From positions 248,001 to 312,000 of the forward strand of contig NZ_VUOE01000001.1 of NCBI RefSeq assembly GCF_008386635.1: a stretch of 64,000 nt of DNA, given 5' to 3'. Position 1 is the stretch's first letter. Each line of letters begins with the position of its first letter. The notes below the pieces were generated by a model, which was given only the letters and a program-made list of their open reading frames with translations, was not told the DNA's origin and made no database searches. The translations under genes were made by a program, and so were the position numbers. Shown here one piece after another: positions 57,348 through 64,000 of this stretch. The stretch is from Maribacter flavus (GTDB lineage: Bacteria; Bacteroidota; Bacteroidia; Flavobacteriales; Flavobacteriaceae).

Positions 57348-59114
57348 TCACGCCACTTCCTCTGCCAAGAACTGGGCTTCGTAAAGATTTCTATAATATC
57401 CGCCTTTTTTCAAGAGTTCTTTGTGGGATCCCATTTCCACGATGTTTCCTGCATCCATGACAATGATTTTATCGGCCTTTTTTATGGTTGCCAATCTATG
57501 GGCGATAACGATGGAAGTCCTTCCTTTGGTAATACGCTCTGTAGCCTGTTGTATCAGACGTTCAGAATAGGTATCAATGGAGGAAGTAGCCTCGTCCAAC
57601 ACCAAAATACTGGGCCTGCTAACATAGGCTCGCAAAAAGGCGATTAACTGTCTTTGACCGCTGGACAGCATGCTTCCTCGTTCCTTTACGTTGTATTCAT
57701 AACCGCCCGGAAGGCTTGCAATGAACTCGTCCACGCCAATCGCCTTGGCGGCCTCCTCGATGTCCACAACGGATATGTCGGGATTTTTTAGGGAAATATT
57801 GTTGGCAATGGTATCGGCAAACAAAAAGACATCCTGTAGTACGATCGCAATATGGGATCTCAGCGAGGATAATGTATAATCCTTGATATCGACTCCGTCT
57901 ACCAGAATCTTACCGGAATTGATCTCGTAAAACCGGTTCAATAAATTTATTATGGTGGATTTACCAGCTCCCGTTGCTCCCACGATCGCTATGGTTTCAC
58001 CGGCCTTTACATCAAAGGAGATGCCGTGCAATACTTCCTCATCCTCCAAATACCCGAAGCGGACATCCTTAAATTGGATCGTACCCTTTACCTGAGTCTT
58101 TTCTATTTGGCCATTATCCTCAATGGAACTATCGGTATCCAAAATCTTAAAGACCCTGTTCGCGGCGACCATACCCATTTGTAGGGTATTGAACTTGTCC
58201 GCAATCTGTCTTAGGGGCCTAAAGAGTAAATCGATCAACATTATATAAGCAAAGACCGTACCTGCCACATCGTTTGTAATGTTGGCAACGTTCTGCAAGC
58301 CACCGTACCAAACTACCAAACCTACCGTAATGGAAGAAACGATTTCGGCAATGGGAAAGAAAATGGAATTGTACCAAACCGTCCGTAGCCAGGCATTTTG
58401 ATGCTTTTCATTGATTTCCCTGAATTTTTCACTCTCTATCCTTTCCCTGGTGAACAATTGTACGATTTTCATTCCCGTAATACGTTCCTGCACAAAGGAA
58501 TTTAGGTTGGAAACCTCCGCTCTTACCTCTGTAAAAGCGACTTTCATGGCCTTCTGGAAGAGTCGGGTGGCATATAAAATTATGGGCAGCACTGAAAAGA
58601 CCAACAAGGCCAGTTTCCAATTGATGTAGATCATTACGCCAGCAGCTACTACCATTTTCAATAAATCCGCCACGATTACAAAAAAACCCTGACTGAAAAT
58701 CTCCCCAATGCGCTGCATGTCCGCTACCGCCCTTGTCACCAAAACGCCCAAAGAGGAATTGTCAAAATACTTCATTTTGAATCCCAGCATTTTCTGGAAC
58801 AGGTTTATGCGTACGTCCCTGATTACGGATTCCCCCAACCAATTAGCGTAATAATTGAACAGCAATTGTGAAATTACCTGCCCCAGAAGTACCGCCAGCA
58901 TGGCCAATGTTAGGTATAGCAGTTTATCGGCATCGCTACCTTTAATGGCATCGTCAATGATTTTCTTTAGAAGTAATGGCGTGAGCACGGCAAAGGTCGA
59001 TAAAAGAATTGCGGCCAAGGCCACGCCAAAAAAAGTAAGCCTGTACGGCCCCGTGTACTTCATCAAGCGCTTGAACAGTCTTGTATCAAAGGCGTTGCCG
59101 GTATTATCGCTCAT
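57348..59114 (-). CDS. ABC exporter, MsbA/MDR-like half transporter
   Basis: 588 residues: six membrane helices (about 20-310), then an ATPase with Walker A GATGAGKSTI (about 376-385), Q-loop, signature LSSGQRQ (about 478-484), Walker B ILVLDEATS (about 500-508) and the H-loop IAHRLATI. It works as a homodimer exporting lipid or drug substrates. It overlaps truA by 11 bases. The substrate cannot be told. Confidence 0.9.
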   Translation of the reverse strand: MSDNTGNAFDTRLFKRLMKYTGPYRLTFFGVALAAILLSTFAVLTPLLLKKIIDDAIKGSDADKLLYLTLAMLAVLLGQVISQLLFNYYANWLGESVIRDVRINLFQKMLGFKMKYFDNSSLGVLVTRAVADMQRIGEIFSQGFFVIVADLLKMVVAAGVMIYINWKLALLVFSVLPIILYATRLFQKAMKVAFTEVRAEVSNLNSFVQERITGMKIVQLFTRERIESEKFREINEKHQNAWLRTVWYNSIFFPIAEIVSSITVGLVVWYGGLQNVANITNDVAGTVFAYIMLIDLLFRPLRQIADKFNTLQMGMVAANRVFKILDTDSSIEDNGQIEKTQVKGTIQFKDVRFGYLEDEEVLHGISFDVKAGETIAIVGATGAGKSTIINLLNRFYEINSGKILVDGVDIKDYTLSSLRSHIAIVLQDVFLFADTIANNISLKNPDISVVDIEEAAKAIGVDEFIASLPGGYEYNVKERGSMLSSGQRQLIAFLRAYVSRPSILVLDEATSSIDTYSERLIQQATERITKGRTSIVIAHRLATIKKADKIIVMDAGNIVEMGSHKELLKKGGYYRNLYEAQFLAEEVA

Positions 59115-59856
59115 GCTTGAAAATATTCTTTGGATAGGTAATCGATGTCAAATATAGTCCTTTTGCAGGTACCGAAACACCGGCCTCCGACCGATCCTTA
59201 CTTTTTAGGATAGCCTTAACATGCTTTGGTGGGTACTTCCCGTGACCCACATCCAAAAGTGTCCCTACGATAGCCCTGACCATATTCCTAAGAAAGCGAT
59301 CTGCGGTAATCTTGAATACAAGTTTATCACCTTCTTGTTCCCAATATGCTGTTCTAACATCACAAAAATAGGTCTTCACGTCTGTTTTTGATTTGGAAAA
59401 ACATTCAAAATCCTGCTTTCCCAGGAGCAGTTCAGCGGCCGTATTCATTAAATCAAGATTCAACGGTTTTTTCACGAAAAAAGCCGTATCCTTATAAAAT
59501 GGGTCCTTTTTCTGACAGACCCAATATTCGTACGAACGGGAGATTGCATGAAATCGGGCATGGGTGTCGTCCTGAACTGGAAAAATACCTTGGACGGCAA
59601 TATCCCCGGGGAGAAATGCATTTATTCTATACACAAGATTTTCTATATCGGCGATGGGTTCAAAATCGAAATGACCGAACATCTCCCTGGCATGCACCCC
59701 TGTATCCGTTCTTCCGGCACCCACTATTTCAACGGGACTCCTCAAGAGTTTTGATACCACGCCTTCCAATACTTCCTGAACGGTAATAGCGTTGGGCTGG
59801 TTTTGCCACCCGTGGTACTTCTTTCCAAAATAGGAGAACTGAATAAAATATCTCAA
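59104..59856 (-). CDS. truA: tRNA pseudouridine(38-40) synthase
   Basis: 250 residues. The catalytic Asp is in GAGRTDTGVHAREM (about 46-59); FSYFGKKYHGWQNQP at the start and FLRNMVRAIVGTLLDVG near 195 are typical of TruA. It modifies the anticodon arm of many tRNAs. It is co-transcribed with the ABC exporter. Confidence 0.93.
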   Translation of the reverse strand: MRYFIQFSYFGKKYHGWQNQPNAITVQEVLEGVVSKLLRSPVEIVGAGRTDTGVHAREMFGHFDFEPIADIENLVYRINAFLPGDIAVQGIFPVQDDTHARFHAISRSYEYWVCQKKDPFYKDTAFFVKKPLNLDLMNTAAELLLGKQDFECFSKSKTDVKTYFCDVRTAYWEQEGDKLVFKITADRFLRNMVRAIVGTLLDVGHGKYPPKHVKAILKSKDRSEAGVSVPAKGLYLTSITYPKNIFKHER

Positions 59857-59937
59857 AGGGATACGCTAGTTTTGTAGCTCACAAAGATATTAAAACCAAA
59901 AATTAGAAGACAAGGCCTTTATGCCGATACCAATATT

Positions 59938-60432
59938 ATGACCAAAATCCTTTTGCTTTCCGATACCCATTCCCATTTGGACGAGACCATTTTGAAATAT
60001 GCTGCCATGGCGGACGAAATCTGGCATGCGGGGGACATTGGTTCGCTAGAGGTATGTGATGCACTTTCCGCTTTAAAACCGTTAAGGGCCGTTTACGGCA
60101 ATATTGACGATCACAGTATCCAACAGGAATACCCGCTCAACAATAGGTTTATGTGCGAGGAAGTGGATGTTTGGATTACACACATTGGAGGATACCCTCC
60201 CAAGTACAACCCCAACACACGCGGGGAAATCAAAAAAAATCCCCCAAAACTCTTCATCTGCGGTCATTCCCATATTTTAAAAGTTATGTGGGATAAAAAT
60301 ATAGGTCTGTTACATATGAATCCCGGTGCCTGCGGCAAACATGGGTTTCACCAAGTGAGGACCATGTTACGGTTTACCATAGACGGGAAGGAAATCAAAG
60401 ATTTGGAAGTTATAGAGCTTGGAAAAAGGTAA
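59938..60432 (+). CDS. Metallophosphoesterase, YfcE/MJ0936-like
   Basis: 164 residues with the calcineurin-like ligands in order: LLSDTHSHLD (about 6-15), WHAGDIGS, VYGNIDD, ICGHSHILK and NPGACG. This is the YfcE-type phosphodiesterase family (DUF-type Metallophos_2). Substrate in the cell unknown. Divergent from truA. Confidence 0.88.
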   Translation: MTKILLLSDTHSHLDETILKYAAMADEIWHAGDIGSLEVCDALSALKPLRAVYGNIDDHSIQQEYPLNNRFMCEEVDVWITHIGGYPPKYNPNTRGEIKKNPPKLFICGHSHILKVMWDKNIGLLHMNPGACGKHGFHQVRTMLRFTIDGKEIKDLEVIELGKR

Positions 60433-60564
60433 GCTAGGTTTAGAAAGCCCGCACAAACGGATTGGGAGCTTTATGGTCAATTCCAAGGAAAGTATCGGCA
60501 GAAAAATAATTTTAATTGCAAGTAAATCAACCCGGAATATTTAAACCCTTTGGAATTGTAAATA

Positions 60565-60590
60565 AAAACCCGGGAACTACCCCGGGTTTT
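60565..60590. terminator. Terminator between phosphoesterase and DUF4293 genes
   Basis: AAAACCCGGG-aactac-CCCGGGTTTT, a perfect 10-bp stem serving the two convergent genes. Confidence 0.8.
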
Positions 60591-60617
60591 CGCACTAATA
60601 CTACTAAGATGTTAGGT

Positions 60618-61028
60618 TTAACGTAGACGATCCACAGATTTTACAAGATCTTCATCCTTTTTAATCGCCCTATTGGCAAGGGCTAAAAAAACGATAGAAA
60701 ATACAGGAATCAGCATCCCAATACCCTTCTCAGAAACTGTAGTCTCTCCGGATAGATTTAGGGACCGATAAACGAAAAGTCCTAGTAAAAAAAGGTTTAA
60801 TATCATGTTCAACCGGTTCAACACAAACTGGTTCTTTCTTTTTTTAAATAAAAAAATGGTCCATAAGGCCAAGGCCCCAATTATATAAAACAATATGGAT
60901 ACCAAAATCTCATTGCTCGCATAAATTTCCTGCCCTTTGGCATCAGACCACAGATTTAAAAAGAACGGCAGCACACCGGACAATAGTGCAACAACAATTA
61001 AATAAATGGTCTGAATTCTTTGAATCAT
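60618..61028 (-). CDS. DUF4293 family membrane protein
   Basis: ATG at 61028 (MIQRIQTIYLIVVALL), the usual DUF4293 start, is preferred over the longer frame from 61139. 136 residues with four membrane helices. DUF4293 is nearly always divergent from rho in Bacteroidota, as here. Function unknown. Confidence 0.85.
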   Translation of the reverse strand: MIQRIQTIYLIVVALLSGVLPFFLNLWSDAKGQEIYASNEILVSILFYIIGALALWTIFLFKKRKNQFVLNRLNMILNLFLLGLFVYRSLNLSGETTVSEKGIGMLIPVFSIVFLALANRAIKKDEDLVKSVDRLR

Positions 61029-61228
61029 ACTCTTTGTGGTCCTTAGAGGCACAAAAATAAAGGTCTTTTTAAGAATTATCCACCAAATATTGAAAATAAT
61101 TTGTAATATTGTAACGTTAATGATTTTAACACTTGCCAAAGGGAAACCTTATCCCTCTTTATCCTATTAATTTAGAGCCAGATTTCTTCGTATCCCTAGA
61201 AAATACATTTAACTTATTTACATATTTA

Positions 61229-62833
61229 ATGTTTGAGATTTCAGATTTAAAATCAAAAAAGCTTCCTGAGCTTCAGGAAATTGCCAAAGAACTAAACGTT
61301 CCCAAATTTAAGACCTTAAAAAAACTGGACCTCGTCTATCAGATTCTAGACTTACAGGCGGCAAACCCAAAAGTGGCGGCTACCGTGGCACCCTCGGAAC
61401 CGGAAAAACCAAAGACCAAAAAACCTAGGATTTCCAGAAGCAAGGTCGAAAAACAAGAAGAGAAGGATGCTTCCGCAAAGCCATCGGAAACCAACGAGGC
61501 CCAAAGCAACGATACCCCAAAAACAAATTCCAACGAGCAAAGGAACACCAAACCCCGTCAAAAAAGTAACGATAACGATACCAAAAGGGACAATCAAAAA
61601 AGCTCGCAACAGAATAAAAATCAGAACAATCGAAAACAAAATCACTCGCGTAACACCCATGACAAGAGTAATTTTGACAAAGACCTTAAAAATAGGTACA
61701 AAGAACCCGAATATGAGTTCGACAGCATCATCACCAGCGAAGGCGTACTGGACATTATGCAGGACGGTTACGGATTTCTTAGATCTTCTGATTATAATTA
61801 CCTGTCCTCACCAGACGACATTTATGTGTCACAATCCCAAATCCGTCTTTTTGGCCTAAAACCAGGAGATACGGTATTGGGTAATGTCCGACCCCCAAAA
61901 GAGGGCGAAAAATACTTCCCACTGATCAAGGTCAATAAGATTAATGGAATCGATCCGCAAGTGGTTCGTGACCGGGTATCGTTTGAACACTTGACCCCAC
62001 TCTTCCCAAGGGAAAAATTCAATTTGGCAGAAAAGCAAAGTACCATCTCAACAAGAATCATCGATTTGTTCTCACCCATTGGAAAAGGACAGAGGGGCAT
62101 GATCGTTTCACAGCCCAAGACCGGTAAAACGATGTTATTGAAGGACATTGCCAACGGTATTGCGGCAAATCATCCAGAGGTATATCAAATTATACTGTTA
62201 ATTGACGAGCGACCTGAAGAAGTTACCGATATGCAACGAAACGTTCGTGGCGAAGTTGTAGCCTCTACCTTTGACAAGGAAGCCTCTGAACATGTTCGTG
62301 TAGCGAACATCGTTCTTGAAAAAGCGAAAAGATTGGTAGAATGCGGTCATGACGTAGTGATACTCCTGGACTCCATTACCCGATTGGCAAGGGCCTACAA
62401 TACGGTTCAACCCGCTTCAGGTAAGGTGCTCAGTGGTGGTGTGGACGCCAATGCGCTTCATAAACCAAAAAGATTCTTTGGAGCGGCCAGAAATATTGAA
62501 AATGGAGGGTCCCTTTCCATCATCGCTACGGCGCTTACCGAAACCGGTTCTAAAATGGACGAGGTTATCTTTGAGGAATTTAAAGGTACCGGAAATATGG
62601 AACTTCAATTAGATCGTAAAATTGCCAATAGAAGAATATTCCCCGCCATAGACCTTACTTCTTCAAGTACAAGGCGAGACGATTTGTTATTGGATGAAAA
62701 CACCTTACAACGTATGTGGATCATGCGCAAATACCTTGCAGATATGAACCCGGTTGAAGCAATGGAGTTCATAGAGCAACGATTCAAACAAACAAAGACC
62801 AACGAGGAGTTCTTAATGACTATGAATCAGTAA
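61229..62833 (+). CDS. rho: Transcription termination factor Rho
   Basis: ATG at 61229 ([20 protein letters not shown]) starts the standard Rho N-domain; an upstream frame from 61133 is not needed. 534 residues. A long basic, Asn/Gln/Lys-rich insert (about 60-160) is characteristic of Bacteroidota Rho. Then the cold-shock-like RNA domain ([15 protein letters not shown]), Walker [11 protein letters not shown] (about 324-333), [15 protein letters not shown] and the Walker [17 protein letters not shown]. It works as a hexameric RNA helicase. Confidence 0.95.
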   Translation: MFEISDLKSKKLPELQEIAKELNVPKFKTLKKLDLVYQILDLQAANPKVAATVAPSEPEKPKTKKPRISRSKVEKQEEKDASAKPSETNEAQSNDTPKTNSNEQRNTKPRQKSNDNDTKRDNQKSSQQNKNQNNRKQNHSRNTHDKSNFDKDLKNRYKEPEYEFDSIITSEGVLDIMQDGYGFLRSSDYNYLSSPDDIYVSQSQIRLFGLKPGDTVLGNVRPPKEGEKYFPLIKVNKINGIDPQVVRDRVSFEHLTPLFPREKFNLAEKQSTISTRIIDLFSPIGKGQRGMIVSQPKTGKTMLLKDIANGIAANHPEVYQIILLIDERPEEVTDMQRNVRGEVVASTFDKEASEHVRVANIVLEKAKRLVECGHDVVILLDSITRLARAYNTVQPASGKVLSGGVDANALHKPKRFFGAARNIENGGSLSIIATALTETGSKMDEVIFEEFKGTGNMELQLDRKIANRRIFPAIDLTSSSTRRDDLLLDENTLQRMWIMRKYLADMNPVEAMEFIEQRFKQTKTNEEFLMTMNQ

Positions 62834-62851
62834 TCCTGGACCAAATAAATT

Positions 62852-62884
62852 AAAGCTCCAATGGGTCACCACTGGAGCTTTTTT
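62852..62884 (+). terminator. Terminator of rho
   Basis: AAAGCTCCA / TGGAGCTTT with a T-run (62879-62884), about 18 bases after the rho stop. Confidence 0.8.
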
Positions 62885-62956
62885 ATACCCTAAATTGAAA
62901 TAAAACCCTATCTTTAAAGAAGTTTCCCCTGAGAATTTAACCAATATCCTGAACCT

Positions 62957-63592
62957 ATGAAGAATTTATGCAAACCTCTCCTGATTTTTATTTTTTTGAT
63001 TCCCTTGGTTTCTTGCAAACAAAATCAGGAAAAACCGCCTACAGAAGTCAAGGAAGAAGTACTTACCGCCCCCAAACAAATTATATCCCTAGAGGAAGCG
63101 GACTCACTTTACGAAAACTACAAAAATAGAAGGGCCGCTTTCATAGAAAAAATGGAATCGGAAAACCAAAAGGACGAAAATCCTTTTGAACCTACCCAGT
63201 TTATTTCTTTTGAAATAGAAGTTCTTGAAAACTACCTCAAATATGTGAAACAGGAGGCAAAAAATGGAGGTACAGAGGCCGATAGCATTCGGATATATCT
63301 GGGAAATTATGGAAACACAAGCCGAAGATATCCTAATAAAAACACGGTATTTCTGTTACCCACAGCCCAAGTTGACGGGGCCTACGGGGGCATTTTTATT
63401 GATGCAGAAGGGAAGGCCAAGTTAGTGCGCGATTGGATTGCTTCCCAACAAGGTGATAATTCAAAGGAGGGAAGGGAAAAATCCGAAGCCTCATTCATCC
63501 CTAAAACAAACGCCGCCCCGGTTTTGCAAGGAGGAACAAGTCTGACTTTAAATAGAGGGAATGGAGGACCTCCACCCAAAACCGACTTCTAA
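62957..63592 (+). CDS. Hypothetical lipoprotein (211 aa)
   Basis: A signal peptide with lipobox (PLVSC, Cys21) is followed by an acidic linker and a small domain rich in charged residues; RIYLGNYGNTSRRYPNKNTV (about 115-134) is the best-conserved-looking part. The C-terminus is Gly/Pro-rich. No family is recognised. It ends three bases before the next start, so the two are probably co-expressed. Confidence 0.65.
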   Translation: MKNLCKPLLIFIFLIPLVSCKQNQEKPPTEVKEEVLTAPKQIISLEEADSLYENYKNRRAAFIEKMESENQKDENPFEPTQFISFEIEVLENYLKYVKQEAKNGGTEADSIRIYLGNYGNTSRRYPNKNTVFLLPTAQVDGAYGGIFIDAEGKAKLVRDWIASQQGDNSKEGREKSEASFIPKTNAAPVLQGGTSLTLNRGNGGPPPKTDF

Positions 63593-63595
63593 CAG

Positions 63596-64000
63596 ATGCT
63601 ACAAGAACTAGTTGATTTCCTACAGAGGGACTATTTCATTTTTGCCTATATTTTTTCCTTAATCCTGTCCATAATCGCCTACCCGAAATATTTCGATACG
63701 TATTTAAAGTACCTACCGGCAATACTGGCCTATACACTGTTGAATGAAATTTTGGGTTATTTCATTAGATACTATCCGGATTTTTCATTTTTTCCAAATG
63801 TCCAGGACACAGGATTCAACGATATTATTTACAATATCTATGATTTGATTTTTTTTCCTTTCTTTTTCTACGTGTACTGGAATTTGATTAAAGACAAGAA
63901 GTACAAAAGTTGGATACGTACCGTAAGTATTTTGGCAATGCTAACCTATTTGATATCCTGTTTTTTCCAAAATCCTACGCATACCACCCTTTTCTATGCA
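63596..64000 (+). CDS. Membrane protein, 3' end outside window
   Basis: ATG at 63596; 135 residues are visible, with at least four membrane helices (for example IFAYIFSLILSIIAYPKYF, about 15-33). It resembles the small flavobacterial membrane proteins that precede two-component sensor genes, from memory only. The frame is open to the window end. Confidence 0.65.
   Translation, partial: MLQELVDFLQRDYFIFAYIFSLILSIIAYPKYFDTYLKYLPAILAYTLLNEILGYFIRYYPDFSFFPNVQDTGFNDIIYNIYDLIFFPFFFYVYWNLIKDKKYKSWIRTVSILAMLTYLISCFFQNPTHTTLFYA

Noticed and set aside
61133-61228. 32-residue upstream extension of Rho
   Set aside because: The Rho N-domain begins at the ATG at 61229; the extension lies in the divergent promoter region with the DUF4293 gene.

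Overview
The window comes from a member of the Flavobacteriaceae (Bacteroidota), probably a free-living polysaccharide degrader. The signs are TAnnTTTG-type promoter elements, A-rich translation starts, DUF4293 next to rho with the Bacteroidota-type basic insert, the GH51/GH127 arabinose locus, and paired Tat-exported ferritin-like proteins. No species can be named from the sequence alone.

Positions 1 to about 34.9 kb are most of a tailed-phage prophage whose left end lies outside the window. The right end is probably at 34889-34908, where a short piece that looks like the 3' end of a tRNA(Arg) is followed at once by a strong terminator, as expected for an attR. Nearly all phage genes are on the minus strand. 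From right to left they are: an immunity region (repressor at 34515, operators, Cro-like gene); a run of small early genes; a TOPRIM/SF3-like primase-helicase (29804-32665); more small early genes and RNA loci (27.0-28.8 kb); a gap with plus-strand cargo genes (23.4-26.9 kb); tail fibre and pectate-lyase-like genes; a lysis block (holin candidate, DUF5675 protein, unimolecular spanin); prohead protease, capsid and a second structural protein; small and large terminase; and portal plus head-completion genes at the left edge. A plus-strand module (3.6-6.4 kb: ArdC-like protein, N6-methylase-like protein, small genes, a structured RNA) interrupts the late operon between terL and portal.

The prophage holds several unexplained elements. 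One is a ~170-nt RNA ending in two hairpins with the same GUCCAAA loop (6250-6420). Another is a ~300-nt structured RNA just upstream of a 53-aa membrane peptide, with a 12-nt stretch complementary to the peptide's start codon region (15122-15586). A third is a tRNA(Leu)-like gene with intact acceptor, D and T arms but about 80 extra nucleotides in place of a normal anticodon loop (28405-28561). The last is a cargo hotspot (22.8-25.4 kb) where a leader and the 3' end of an HD-hydrolase gene are duplicated around two unrelated plus-strand genes, a coiled-coil membrane protein and a secreted trypsin-like protease.

From 35 kb on the sequence is host chromosome: yceI and a DsrE-like gene; an L-arabinose operon (GH51 and GH127 arabinofuranosidases, araB, araD, araA, aldose epimerase, sodium/sugar symporter) with a divergent NUDIX-type regulator (AraR/NrtR family); two ferritin-like proteins; and then a housekeeping block (clpS, prmA, tpiA, DoxX-like protein, DUF1599, folP, cdaA, DUF3667, ABC exporter, truA, phosphoesterase, DUF4293, rho, a lipoprotein, and a membrane protein cut by the window end).

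All calls rest on reading the sequence and on knowledge of protein families. No database search or RNA folding program was run.
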